Shown piece by piece: positions 55,935 through 64,000 of a DNA stretch of 64,000 nt (position 1 is its first letter; each line of letters starts with the position of its first letter). The position numbers were made by a program, and so were the translations under genes. The stretch lies in assembly GCF_965661665.1 (NCBI RefSeq), contig NZ_CBFIEO010000007.1, forward strand, positions 76,681 to 140,680, read 5' to 3'. Under the pieces are notes generated by a model. The model saw only the letters and a program-made list of their open reading frames with translations, did not search any database and was not told the DNA's origin. The DNA is from Cognatiyoonia sp965661665. Lineage in GTDB: Bacteria > Pseudomonadota > Alphaproteobacteria > Rhodobacterales > Rhodobacteraceae.

Positions 55935-57080
55935 TCATCTGACGCAAACTGAGGTATTATGTCGCGACAGTCGTTCGCATCCATTTTCCGTGACAAGAAC
56001 AGAGTGGCCCAACGTCATGGCAAGTTTAGTTTCGTCATCCATCAAGATCATATGCAAGAAAAACACCTGGTTCTTTCGCATGAGCAATGGATTGCCTTCG
56101 TAGAACATGGGGAAATCTACCCAGATCGGAGTGTAGACCGCGCCCATTCCATAACCGCAGGCCTTTAACCGGGCATGACCCATTCCAGCCGCATCAAATA
56201 CGGCGGCATGCGCCGCATAGACATCTCCCATCGGGGCGTTTGGTCGGATGGCCGTTTCACAGGCTATGAGCGCTTCTTCTGCCAGATCATGCATGCGTTT
56301 TTGTGTATTGCACAGCTCTCCAATCACAATCGTTCGCATCATGGCTGCGTGATAGCGGGCGAAGGTGCCTGACCATTCAAGTGTGAGTTGGTCTTGCGAA
56401 CTCAGATGCCGCCGGCCGGAGAAATATCGGCACAGTAATGCTCTGTCACCGGACCCGATGATGAATTCATTGCCTGCATAATCTCCACCCCCTTTGAATA
56501 CAGCGCCTTGCATCGCGGCCAGTATGTCGCCTTCGAAAGCATCTGGGGCGGCAATGTCGAGGGCGGCATCCAACGCGTCATCCGACAATTTTGCTGCTTT
56601 GCGATGCATGGCAACTTCGGCTTCTGATTTTTCACGACGGAGGTCGCGGATCAACTCCGAAGTATCGATGAGGTTTGGAATTACTCTGCGAATGGCTTGT
56701 CCGTTGGCGTCAGTCAGGCCCGCTGTTGCGCTCTCGAAACCAATATTGGAAGAGATGCCCAATTCTGCCAACAAAGCGGCAAGGTGCCGGGCGGGGTCGA
56801 TCGCTTCTTGATCCGGCCAGATGTGGATTTGCGCATCAGTTAGGGTTGAGGTTAGGCGCGCTTGTCTCAAGTCAGGCGTTCGTGTCAGCAAGTGCAGGTC
56901 GCCCTTGGATGTCAGAACAAGGCATTGGAACATAGCAAAGCCAAACGTGTCGTAGCCGCATATCCAATATTGGCTTTCAGGCGCGAACATCAAAAGCGCG
57001 TCGAGACCTGACCTTTGAAGAGCTTCAGTCGCACGGCTTTGGCGGGTGGCATATTCGGTTTCACTAAAATGCAATGTCAT
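55935..57080 (-). CDS. M24 family (creatinase-like) protein lacking the usual metal ligands
   Basis: 381 residues with the creatinase N-domain (EALQRSGLDALLMFAPESQYWICGYDTFGFAMFQCLVL) and the pita-bread C-domain. In metallo-aminopeptidases the motif DxG...D lies where this protein has LEWSGTFARYHAAMMRTI, and the HxxGHGIG block is reduced to GYGMGAVYTPIW, so the five metal ligands look mostly lost. This resembles creatinase- or ectoine-hydrolase-like members that do not use two metals. The substrate is unknown. It precedes the M48 gene on the same strand. Confidence 0.82.
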   Translation of the reverse strand: MTLHFSETEYATRQSRATEALQRSGLDALLMFAPESQYWICGYDTFGFAMFQCLVLTSKGDLHLLTRTPDLRQARLTSTLTDAQIHIWPDQEAIDPARHLAALLAELGISSNIGFESATAGLTDANGQAIRRVIPNLIDTSELIRDLRREKSEAEVAMHRKAAKLSDDALDAALDIAAPDAFEGDILAAMQGAVFKGGGDYAGNEFIIGSGDRALLCRYFSGRRHLSSQDQLTLEWSGTFARYHAAMMRTIVIGELCNTQKRMHDLAEEALIACETAIRPNAPMGDVYAAHAAVFDAAGMGHARLKACGYGMGAVYTPIWVDFPMFYEGNPLLMRKNQVFFLHMILMDDETKLAMTLGHSVLVTENGCERLSRHNTSVCVR

Positions 57081-57119
57081 GTGAATGATAGTCCTGAAGG
57101 CGTAGTGTCAGGTCAAGCG

Positions 57120-58307
57120 TTACCTGCCCAAGACTTTCATCCCGCTTTCTATCCCCGACAGGGTCATCGGGACCATGCGGTCAGCGCCAAAAATTTGTTG
57201 GATCATGGCGATGGATTGGGTGTAGCCCCAGTATTTCTCAGGCACCGGATTGATCCAAAGATGCCCTAGCCATTGGTCACGCGCGCGTTCGAGCCAAACT
57301 TGACCCGCCTCTGGGTTCCAATGCTCATTGGCACCGCCCGCGAAGGCAATCTCATAAGGGGACATGCTGGCGTCGCCCACGAAAATGCATTTGTAATCTG
57401 GGCCATAGGTTCGCAGCACGTCCCATGTTGGGGTTTGTGCGTTCCAGCGGCGGCGGTTGTCTTTCCACACGCCTTCATAAAGGCAGTTATGAAAATAGAA
57501 GTGCTCCATGTGTTTAAACTCGGCTCGTGCGGCGCTAAAAAGCTCTTCCACGATCTTCACATGCGGGTCCATTGATCCGCCGATGTCCAGAAACAGCAGC
57601 ACTTTGACGGCGTTACGCCGTTCGGGGCGGGTTTTGACATCGATATAGCCGTGTTCTGCTGTGGCTCGGATCGTGCCCGGCAGATCAAGCTCCTCCACCG
57701 CGCCATCGCGGGCCCAGCGGCGCAAGCGCTTCAAAGCGACCTTGATGTTGCGGGTGCCCAATTCGACGTCGCCATCGAAGTTACGAAACTCCCGCTTGTC
57801 CCAAACCTTGACCGCGCGGCGGTGGCGGCCTTCTTTTTGGCCAATCCGCACACCTTCGGGGTTGTAGCCATAGGCACCAAAGGGCGACGTGCCTGCCGTG
57901 CCGACCCATTTGCTGCCGCCTTGGTGGCGGCCTTTTTGTTCTTCCAGCCGCTTTTTCAGCGTCTCCATCAAATTGTCGAAGCCGCCCAGGGCCTCAATCT
58001 CTGCTTTTTCCTCATCACTGAGGTGTTTTTCGGCGAGCTTTTCGAGCCAGCCCGCAGGAATGTCGACCGCGTCGAGGACTTCGGCGGTGGAGATTGCCTC
58101 AAGCCCTTTGAAGGTGGTGGCGAAGGCTTGATCAAAGCGATCGATATGGCGTTCATCTTTGATCATGATTGCGCGGGCGAGGAAGTAGAAGGCTTCGATA
58201 TCATAGGTCGCAAGACCGGCCTTCATCGCTTCCAAGAACGACAGAAACTCGCGCAGGCTGACGGGAACTTTGGCGCGTCTCAGATTGTCGAAAAACGGCA
58301 GGAACAT
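57120..58307 (-). CDS. vWA-domain protein partnered with MoxR (CoxE-like)
   Basis: 395 residues. A helical N-terminal half (FLPFFDNLRRAKVPVSLREFLSFLEAM, DEEKAEIEALGGFDNLMETLKKRLEEQ), a basic glycine-rich middle, then a von Willebrand A domain. The domain has the MIDAS motif LFLDIGGSMDPHVKI, a DASMSPYEIAF later segment and WINPVPEKYW. Proteins of this type work with MoxR AAA+ ATPases as chaperone-like assemblies that insert cofactors or remodel enzymes. The moxR gene lies in the same strand run at 60.1-60.9 kb. Its ATG abuts the stop of the 56-residue membrane protein. Confidence 0.88.
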   Translation of the reverse strand: MFLPFFDNLRRAKVPVSLREFLSFLEAMKAGLATYDIEAFYFLARAIMIKDERHIDRFDQAFATTFKGLEAISTAEVLDAVDIPAGWLEKLAEKHLSDEEKAEIEALGGFDNLMETLKKRLEEQKGRHQGGSKWVGTAGTSPFGAYGYNPEGVRIGQKEGRHRRAVKVWDKREFRNFDGDVELGTRNIKVALKRLRRWARDGAVEELDLPGTIRATAEHGYIDVKTRPERRNAVKVLLFLDIGGSMDPHVKIVEELFSAARAEFKHMEHFYFHNCLYEGVWKDNRRRWNAQTPTWDVLRTYGPDYKCIFVGDASMSPYEIAFAGGANEHWNPEAGQVWLERARDQWLGHLWINPVPEKYWGYTQSIAMIQQIFGADRMVPMTLSGIESGMKVLGR

Positions 58308-58478
58308 TTAGGTGTAGCTGCGCTCAATAAAGATCAGAAGGAAGAGACCGAGAAGGGCAAAGATCATGGCGAAGACCGCGCCCCATTGCAGCATGTCGAG
58401 CAGTTTGCCGCCGCGCATCTTTGCACGGACCGCACCGACGATTGCGCCGATCAAAAGACCTGCCAAGGGGTAGATCAT
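58308..58478 (-). CDS. 56-residue membrane protein between DUF2927 and vWA genes
   Basis: Minus-strand ATG 58478 to TAA 58308 encodes MIYPLAGLLIGAIVGAVRAKMRGG followed by KLLDMLQWGAVFAMIFALLGLFLLIFIERSYT: two transmembrane helices joined by a basic loop (AKMRGGK). AAGGATCACAGC before the start offers a ribosome-binding site. The stop codon is immediately followed by the vWA start, and 12 bases separate it from the DUF2927 stop, so it is part of the operon. The length and tight packing make it a likely real gene. Function unknown, but a membrane anchor for the MoxR-vWA complex is a testable idea. Confidence 0.75.
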   Translation of the reverse strand: MIYPLAGLLIGAIVGAVRAKMRGGKLLDMLQWGAVFAMIFALLGLFLLIFIERSYT

Positions 58479-58490
58479 GCTGTGATCCTT

Positions 58491-59933
58491 CTAGAAGGGG
58501 CGCAGCGCCGCGATTTCGGCCAAACGCGCCTGAACGTTTCGGTTTGAACCAAAGCCGTATCTTGCCCAGCCGAGACTGTCCAGTCGGACCGTCTCAGCGG
58601 CTTGGGCATTGCCGCGCATGTCCAAGGCTTCGGCCTTGAACATCATCAAGGTGGACATCAGGGCGGCGTCTTGGTGGCGGTACGCCACGGGGATCGCATC
58701 GTCGGTGATGGACAGGGTCCCTTCAACATCACCGCGCGCCAAGGCGAAGGCTGCCCGTTGGGCGGAGATATGGGCACGGTGAATTTCCATATCGGGGCTG
58801 GCTTGGTAGAAGCTATCGGCGCGTTCAAACGCGCTGAGCGCCGCTTCCGGATCAGACCGGATCAGCAACCGGCCAGAGGCATAATGTGCAAAGCCTTGGC
58901 GCGGACCAGACCAGCCTTGGCGTTCGCCGAGTGCGATGGCGCGTTCTGCTGCGCGTTGACGGCGTGCCAAGGCCGATCCGCGCAGAAGGGCGGTTTGCAT
59001 CGCGTCCATCCATTCTGGCGATGTTTGCCTTGGTCGCTCGGACCGTTGCAATTCGCCTGCGGGATTGAGCCGCGCGAGAATGCCGTTGATCCGGTTGGAC
59101 ACTTGGCCTGCCGTCATGCCGTTGGCCAATTCGGGCGCGTAATAGGCTTTCAGGATCAGTATATCGAACCCTGTCAGCACTGGATGGATGTTGTCATCGT
59201 TAAAGACGCTGTCGGGTAGGCGGTAGAGATCATTGAGCGGGCCCAAAGCCTGCGCCAATTCCTCATGCAGGCAGTCGCGCTGCTCTTGCGGGGTAGCCTC
59301 CGCCGGAATGAAGATCGTGGCGGTGTCGCGGTGGGTGAGCGTGGCCCAATCGAGGGCTTTGGTGCGGCGATTGCGCTGAAAATCAGCCCATGAGGTGACG
59401 TTCGGCACGACAAAGCACGACGCATGCGGCACGGCGAGCTGCAACTGGCGCTGCGGGATCGTTTCAATTGTGATATTCGCAGTATACGCATCGGTCCGCA
59501 TGATGCTGATCCCAGCTTCCCCCCTCAGTCGAGTAAGCAGGGCGGTCAGATCATTGGTCAGGCTTGGCGATGGCACGGTTTCGAAGCGCACCGTGATTGC
59601 CCCGTCAAAGCGGGTCAGGATTGGCAGGCGACGACCGTTTTCCATGCGGAAAGACAGATCCATGAAGTCTTGTGCAATTTCCGTGTTGGAGCGGCTTGCA
59701 GGCCGCACGGTGGACGCGCCAAAGGCCTTCAGCGGCGGAAGCGTCTGGATCGTGTTTGCTGCGCGGGTGACGGCGCTTGGATCATTATTGACAGGCGCAC
59801 AGGCGACAAGCAGGCAGAGAGCGGCAATGCCCGACCGGCGGGCGATGAGACTGTTGGGTGGAAGAAATTGGTCGCGCAGACGATTGAGCGGCCCAAAAGG
59901 GCGCAAAGACAATGCCTGAGACAGCCATGCCAC
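58491..59933 (-). CDS. DUF2927 lipoprotein
   Basis: 480 residues. A lipobox-like sequence (IAALCLLVACAPV, Cys about residue 45) suggests export and lipid anchoring; the first 28 residues are atypical and the true start may be later. The core shows DUF2927 features: FDGAITVRFETVP, then CFVVPNVTSWADFQRNR, IFIPAEATPQEQRDCLHEELAQALGPLNDLYRLPDSVFNDDNIHPVLTGFDILILKAYY, with an HEELAQ motif resembling a degraded HExxx zinc motif. Helical repeats follow. It is the second gene of the moxR-DUF2927-small TM-vWA run. The function is not established. Confidence 0.83.
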   Translation of the reverse strand: MAWLSQALSLRPFGPLNRLRDQFLPPNSLIARRSGIAALCLLVACAPVNNDPSAVTRAANTIQTLPPLKAFGASTVRPASRSNTEIAQDFMDLSFRMENGRRLPILTRFDGAITVRFETVPSPSLTNDLTALLTRLRGEAGISIMRTDAYTANITIETIPQRQLQLAVPHASCFVVPNVTSWADFQRNRRTKALDWATLTHRDTATIFIPAEATPQEQRDCLHEELAQALGPLNDLYRLPDSVFNDDNIHPVLTGFDILILKAYYAPELANGMTAGQVSNRINGILARLNPAGELQRSERPRQTSPEWMDAMQTALLRGSALARRQRAAERAIALGERQGWSGPRQGFAHYASGRLLIRSDPEAALSAFERADSFYQASPDMEIHRAHISAQRAAFALARGDVEGTLSITDDAIPVAYRHQDAALMSTLMMFKAEALDMRGNAQAAETVRLDSLGWARYGFGSNRNVQARLAEIAALRPF

Positions 59934-60049
59934 TGATCTGTTCTCCTTCGTGCCGTCAGCCCAACCGCAGTGGGCTGCGGACCCTCATGATCGGGGTCAG
60001 CACCATCAACTATGGAAGAGGGAGGTAAATCATCCACTAAAGTAAGCGC

Positions 60050-60073
60050 GGCGCAGAATTCAGTGCCGCGTTG
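60050..60073 (-). terminator. weak hairpin after moxR
   Basis: CGCGGC and GCCGCG arms around a 12-base loop, 17 bp past the moxR stop, without a clear T run. It may attenuate rather than stop transcription into the DUF2927 gene. Confidence 0.3.
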
Positions 60074-60089
60074 CATGGAAGACTCAGGA

Positions 60090-60929
60090 TCAGCGTTGGC
60101 CGCGGGCCATAAACGCCAGTCGTTCGAACAAATGCACGTCTTGTTCGTTTTTCAGCAATGCGCCGTGGAGCTTCGGCAGCGCATTTGCGCCATCCCGCAT
60201 CAGATCATCCGCTGTGAGGTCTTCGGCCAGAAGTAATTTCAGCCAATCCAAAACCTCTGACGTGGAGGGCTTTTTCTTCAGGCCAGACGTGTCACGGATT
60301 TCATAAAACTGGGTCAGGGCGGTCGTCAGAAGCGCCTCTTTGATGCCGGGGTGATGCACTTCAACGATTTTGCGCATCGTGTCAGCATCGGGGAACTGGA
60401 TGTAGTGAAAGAAGCAGCGGCGCAGGAAGGCGTCTGGCAGCTCTTTTTCATTGTTTGACGTGATAATGACGATCGGGCGGTTGTCCGCGTTGATCGTTTC
60501 ACCAGTTTCGTAGACGTGGAATTCCATCCGGTCGAGCTCTTGTAGAAGATCGTTGGGAAACTCGATGTCCGCTTTGTCGATCTCATCAATCAGAAGCACG
60601 ACCTTTTCGCCAGCTTCAAACGCCTGCCAAAGTTTGCCCTTCTTGATGTAGTTTTTGACGTCGTGGACACGCTCATCACCCAACTGGCTGTCCCTCAGGC
60701 GGCTGACAGCATCGTATTCATAAAGGCCCTGCTGCGCTTTCGTGGTCGATTTGATGTGCCATTCGATCATTGGCAGGCCCAAAGCGGCGCTGACTTGACG
60801 CGCCAACTCGGTCTTGCCGGTCCCTGGTTCGCCTTTGACCAGTAGAGGGCGTTCCAACGTCACGGCGGCATTGACCGCAATTTTCAGATCTTCGGTTGCC
60901 ACATAGCTTTCAGTGCCTTGGAATCGCAT
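60090..60929 (-). CDS. MoxR-family AAA+ ATPase
   Basis: 279 residues: Walker A LLVKGEPGTGKTELARQVS, Walker B VVLLIDEIDKADIEFPNDLLQELD, sensor 1 IVITSNNEKELPDAFLRRCFFHYIQFP with its arginine finger, and a C-terminal lid. MoxR ATPases act with vWA proteins to mature target complexes such as dehydrogenases. The cognate vWA protein gene is two genes downstream on the same strand. No obvious client enzyme is encoded nearby. Confidence 0.92.
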   Translation of the reverse strand: MRFQGTESYVATEDLKIAVNAAVTLERPLLVKGEPGTGKTELARQVSAALGLPMIEWHIKSTTKAQQGLYEYDAVSRLRDSQLGDERVHDVKNYIKKGKLWQAFEAGEKVVLLIDEIDKADIEFPNDLLQELDRMEFHVYETGETINADNRPIVIITSNNEKELPDAFLRRCFFHYIQFPDADTMRKIVEVHHPGIKEALLTTALTQFYEIRDTSGLKKKPSTSEVLDWLKLLLAEDLTADDLMRDGANALPKLHGALLKNEQDVHLFERLAFMARGQR

Positions 60930-61114
60930 GTCTGCCTCATCAAAAATTTCTGCGCACCCTATGCGCGCTTTGTCGCTGCATCAACAGTCCGTATCCAGCT
61001 GTTTTTGGGGGTGACAGTCCGCCCGCAAAGGCGTAGAGGAGGCACAATTCGTAAGGGGAGTATCTTTTGTCGCCGAGTAGCCCGGCCCAAAAGGGAAGTT
61101 GAAGGGAAATGAGC

Positions 61115-61537
61115 ATGAAAGCTGAAGTTTTCTTGGATGACGATTACCGTCCTGCAGAAGACGAACCATTCATGAACGATCGCCAGATCGAATACTTCCG
61201 TCGGAAGTTGGTGAATTGGAAGAACGACATTCTCGACAACAGCAGCGATACCGTTGCCGGTATGAAGGATCAAACGCGCAATATTCCCGACGTTGCAGAT
61301 CGCGCGTCAGAGGAAACGGACCGCGCGTTGGAACTGCGTACCCGTGACCGCGAGCGCAAGCTGGTCACCAAAATCGACGCCGCACTGCGTCGCATTGACG
61401 AGGGTGAATACGGTTATTGCGCCATTACGGGGGAGCCAATTTCCCTCAAGCGTTTGGATGCACGCCCGATCGCGACGATGAGCCTTGAGGCGCAAGAACG
61501 CCACGAGCGCCGTGAGAAAGTCCATCGCGACGACTGA
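61115..61537 (+). CDS. dksA: DksA-type transcription factor with degenerate zinc finger
   Basis: Binds RNA polymerase through the secondary channel and works with ppGpp in the stringent response. 140 residues from ATG 61115 (AAGGGAA nine bases upstream; ATG 61109 overlaps that site). The coiled-coil tip has DVADRASEETDRALELRTRDRERKLVTKIDAALRRI, with the acidic tip preserved as DVADRAS. The finger region GEYGYCAITGEPISLKRLDARPIATMSLEAQERHER retains one cysteine of the usual four. Zinc-independent DksA homologues are known in Pseudomonas and Rhodobacter. Confidence 0.92.
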   Translation: MKAEVFLDDDYRPAEDEPFMNDRQIEYFRRKLVNWKNDILDNSSDTVAGMKDQTRNIPDVADRASEETDRALELRTRDRERKLVTKIDAALRRIDEGEYGYCAITGEPISLKRLDARPIATMSLEAQERHERREKVHRDD

Positions 61538-62693
61538 TCTAACAGACACCACCGTTGGCATTGTCGGCGGTGGCATTGGCGGTTTGACCGCAGCGCTTGC
61601 TTTTGCTGACCGCGGCGCAACCGTTTGTGTTTTTGAACAAGCGCCAGAATTTACTGAGGTTGGAGCAGGGATTCAGATTACCCCAAACGCGGGCCGCGTG
61701 CTAGATGCACTGGGGCTTTTGCAACAATTGTCGGTCCTCGGTGTGGTGTCGGAGGCTGTGGTGCCCGTAGATGGGCTGACCGGCAAACCGATCACAGCTT
61801 TTGGTCTTACTAAGCAGTCCCCGTCTTATCATTTCGTCCATCGCGCCAAACTCATCGACCTGTTGGCGGGGGCCTGCGGGAAGCGGGGCGTGGTCTTGCG
61901 AACCGACACTCGCGTGCTGAGTGCCACCCCAGATGGTCAAGTGACCTTTGAAAGTGATCTGTCAGCGGGCGGGTCCCAAGCCACTGACTTCGACCTCGTC
62001 GTCTTTGCAGACGGTATTCATTCGATAGGCCGAATTTTGTTGAATGGAGCCAGTGAACCTTTCTTCACCGGGCAGGTCGCATGGCGGGCGATTGTGCCTG
62101 GCAACATGGAACCATGTGCGCAGATCGCGATGGGGCCGGGAAAGCATATCGTGACCTATCCATTGGGCTCCGACCAAATTAACGTCGTTGCGGTTCAGGA
62201 GCGGTCAGACTGGGCGGAGGAAGGCTGGTCACACCCAGATGATCTAGCAAATCTGCAATCAGCGTTTTCAGATTTTGCGCCCAGTATCAGAGAGTTGCTG
62301 GGTCGTGCTGAACAATCACACCTCTGGGGCCTCTTCCGCCATGAGCTGGTGGAGCGGTGGCAGTCCGGGCGTCTCGCGATCCTCGGCGATGCGGCGCATC
62401 CGACGCTCCCATTTTTGGCTCAAGGCGCAAATTTGGCAATTGAGGATGCTTATGTCTTGGCGCGGACAGTTGGGGAGTTGGGTGTGGCGGAGGGCCTTCT
62501 AACTTTTCAGGCGACGCGGGTGCCACGCGTAAAACGCGCCATTGCGGCTGCGAATGCCAATGCTGTCAACTATCACCTATCTGGATCACGCCGCGTGGTG
62601 TCTCAGATGGCCCTCAAAGGCATTGGGCGGGTGGCGCCCGATGCGTTCCTGAAACGACTCTCATGGCTCTACGATCACGACGTTACCGCCTAA
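61512..62693 (+). CDS. FAD-dependent monooxygenase (salicylate hydroxylase-like)
   Basis: Flavoprotein hydroxylase fold: GxGxxG FAD motif VGIVGGGIGGLTAALAFADRG, DLVVFADGIHSIGR (DG motif), and GDAAHPTLPFLAQGANLAIEDA, which binds FAD ribose. The best start is GTG 61512 (393 residues), overlapping dksA by 26 bases; ATG 61485 would overlap by 53. The set VGAGIQITPNAGRVLDALGL is typical of the 6-hydroxynicotinate/salicylate-type family and unlike UbiH. The substrate is unknown. It is probably co-transcribed with dksA. Confidence 0.85.
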   Translation: MRKSIATTDLTDTTVGIVGGGIGGLTAALAFADRGATVCVFEQAPEFTEVGAGIQITPNAGRVLDALGLLQQLSVLGVVSEAVVPVDGLTGKPITAFGLTKQSPSYHFVHRAKLIDLLAGACGKRGVVLRTDTRVLSATPDGQVTFESDLSAGGSQATDFDLVVFADGIHSIGRILLNGASEPFFTGQVAWRAIVPGNMEPCAQIAMGPGKHIVTYPLGSDQINVVAVQERSDWAEEGWSHPDDLANLQSAFSDFAPSIRELLGRAEQSHLWGLFRHELVERWQSGRLAILGDAAHPTLPFLAQGANLAIEDAYVLARTVGELGVAEGLLTFQATRVPRVKRAIAAANANAVNYHLSGSRRVVSQMALKGIGRVAPDAFLKRLSWLYDHDVTA

Positions 62694-62698
62694 CCATC

Positions 62699-62723
62699 AA
62701 AAAAAGGCCGCTCAAGAGCGGCC
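62699..62723 (-). terminator. intrinsic terminator of gltA
   Basis: GGCCGCTC AA GAGCGGCC with seven As at 62699-62705, giving a strong stem and T run for the minus-strand gltA transcript. On the plus strand it may also stop the monooxygenase transcript. Confidence 0.88.
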
Positions 62724-62730
62724 CGCCGTC

Positions 62731-64000
62731 TTAGCGTTTCTCGATATCGACGTAGTCACGCATCGTTTCGCCCATATAAAGCTGGCGTGGGCGGCCGATT
62801 TTGAGGGCTGGATCGGAGAGCTGTTCTTTCCACTGTGAAATCCACCCAACCGTCCGCGACAGTGCAAAGATCGGCGTGAACATTGATGTGGGGAAGCCCA
62901 TCGCTTCGAGGATGATGCCAGAATAGAAATCCACGTTCGGGAACAGCTTCTTCTCCGCGAAATATGGGTCGGCGAGTGCCGCTTTTTCCAGCTCTTTGGC
63001 GACCTGTAGCGTCGGGTTGTTTTCCACGCCCAGTAGGTCGAGCACCTCATCCGCGCTTTCCTTCATCACGGTCGCGCGGGGGTCGAAGTTCTTGTAGACA
63101 CGGTGGCCAAAGCCCATCAGACGGAATGGATCCTCTTTGTCTTTAGCGCGGGCGATGAATTCCGGAATGCGGTCAACGGTGCCGATTTCACGCAGCATCT
63201 CAAGACAGGCTTGGTTTGCGCCGCCGTGGGCCGGGCCCCAAAGACAGGCGATACCTGCTGCAATGCAGGCGAATGGGTTCGCGCCGGAGGAGGAGGCGAG
63301 ACGAACTGTGGACGTTGATGCGTTCTGTTCGTGATCCGCGTGCAGGGTGAAAATACGGTCCATCGCGCGGGCAAGGATCGGATCGACCTGATATTCCTCC
63401 GCCGGGACGGAGAAGCACATACGCAAGAAGTTAGACGCATAATCCAGATCGTTGCGCGGATATACGAAAGGCTGGCCGATGTGGTACTTATAGGCCATCG
63501 CTGCAATCGTTGGCATCTTCGCAATCAAACGGATGGACGCGACTTCGCGCTGCCATGGGTCAGCGATATCGGTGGAGTCGTGATAGAATGCAGACATCGC
63601 GCCCACCACGCCAACCATGATAGCCATTGGATGAGCATCGCGACGGAAGCCACGAAAAAAGTTCATCATTTGCTCGTGAAGCATCGTGTGATTGGTCACG
63701 CGGCTTTCAAAGTCTTCCAGCTCGGTCGCGGAGGGCAGCTCACCGTAAAGCATCAAATAGCAGACTTCGAGGTAGTGTGATTTTGCCGCCAACTGATCGA
63801 TTGGATAGCCACGGTGCAAAAGCTCACCCTTGCCGCCATCGATAAAGGTGATGGTCGAGTCGGTGGAGGCTGTCGATGTGAAGCCTGGATCATAGGTGAA
63901 CACGCCAGCCTGACCATAAAGCTTGCGGATGTCCAAAACATCTGGACCAGCGGTGGGAGAGCAGATCGGCAATTCGTAATCTTGCCCATCAATAGTCAGC
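62731..64000 (-). CDS. gltA: citrate synthase, 5' end cut by window edge
   Basis: First enzyme of the TCA cycle, hexameric type II form. The frame is open from the right edge of the window: the N-terminal part reads LTIDGQDYELPICSPTAGPDVLDIRKLYGQ, so only about a dozen codons are missing. It holds the catalytic histidines in LWGPAHGGANQACLEMLREI and MGFGHRVYKNFDPRATVM. FIDGGKGELLHRGYPIDQLA near the start and VDFYSGIILEAMGFPTSMFTPIFALSRTVGWISQWKEQ near the end are classic. A strong terminator follows the stop. Confidence 0.97.
   Translation of the reverse strand, partial: LTIDGQDYELPICSPTAGPDVLDIRKLYGQAGVFTYDPGFTSTASTDSTITFIDGGKGELLHRGYPIDQLAAKSHYLEVCYLMLYGELPSATELEDFESRVTNHTMLHEQMMNFFRGFRRDAHPMAIMVGVVGAMSAFYHDSTDIADPWQREVASIRLIAKMPTIAAMAYKYHIGQPFVYPRNDLDYASNFLRMCFSVPAEEYQVDPILARAMDRIFTLHADHEQNASTSTVRLASSSGANPFACIAAGIACLWGPAHGGANQACLEMLREIGTVDRIPEFIARAKDKEDPFRLMGFGHRVYKNFDPRATVMKESADEVLDLLGVENNPTLQVAKELEKAALADPYFAEKKLFPNVDFYSGIILEAMGFPTSMFTPIFALSRTVGWISQWKEQLSDPALKIGRPRQLYMGETMRDYVDIEKR

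Overview
The window looks like a piece of a draft chromosome from a marine alphaproteobacterium of the Rhodobacteraceae (Roseobacter group). The basis is gene content and order rather than any database search: a C4-pathway 5-aminolevulinate synthase; the sulfate-assimilation order cysG-DUF2849-cysI-cysH-DUF934-fpr; infC with a non-AUG start; an RF2 gene without a programmed frameshift; a GTTC-N7-GTTC SOS box before uvrA; and a zinc-finger-degenerate DksA. A 19-N assembly gap interrupts lon. I see no rRNA, CRISPR array, prophage, insertion sequence or replication origin.

Layout. 1-5 kb (mostly minus strand): alr (runs off the left edge), a small broken gene, dnaB, pyrE-pyrC. 5-9.4 kb: small membrane protein, a truncated remnant, a PhyH-type dioxygenase divergent from a LacI regulator, infC, and an Ala/Asp/Thr-repeat protein. 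9.4-15.5 kb: the sulfite-reduction operon with a divergent Lrp/AsnC regulator and a palindrome-rich intergenic region. 15.5-22 kb: cytochrome P450, a PpaA/AerR-like B12-domain protein, tpiA, a 2OG-Fe(II) oxygenase, a frameshifted TfoX-like gene, two Fe-S assembly genes, tgt. 22-28.8 kb: lon with a heat-shock promoter, two paralogous mini membrane proteins, a broken HU gene, a histidine phosphatase, tRNA-Val and tRNA-Asp, an M20 peptidase. 29-42 kb: hemA, rodZ-like, dsbA-like, an aminotransferase, a ruined amiC, mrcA (PBP1A), prfB, a broken endonuclease/phosphatase-fold gene, bactofilin plus M23 peptidase. 41.5-52 kb: DUF455, bcp, an AsmA/YhdP-like giant, queA, an MFS transporter, DUF924, lpd, a ruined vWA gene. 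52-64 kb: uvrA, M48 and M24 proteins, a vWA/small-TM/DUF2927/MoxR cluster, dksA, an FAD monooxygenase and gltA (runs off the right edge).

Most genes are housekeeping and form short functional blocks: pyrimidine synthesis (pyrC-pyrE), reduction of sulfate-derived sulfur with siroheme and ferredoxin reductase made in the same operon, peptidoglycan synthesis and cell shape (rodZ-like, mrcA, bactofilin, M23), and a MoxR-vWA module with two envelope proteins between its halves.

The most striking property is gene decay. About eight of some sixty genes carry nonsense codons, frameshifts, internal deletions or 5' truncation, while intact housekeeping genes lie between them. Several breaks look like single-base nonsense changes (probably CAA to TAA, TGG to TGA); one is in a run of eight Gs and might be a sequencing error. 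No clearly new defence or metabolic system was found. The better candidates for undescribed biology are the MoxR/vWA cluster with its 56-residue membrane protein, the duplicated mini membrane proteins after lon, and the palindromes between cysG and the Lrp-type regulator.
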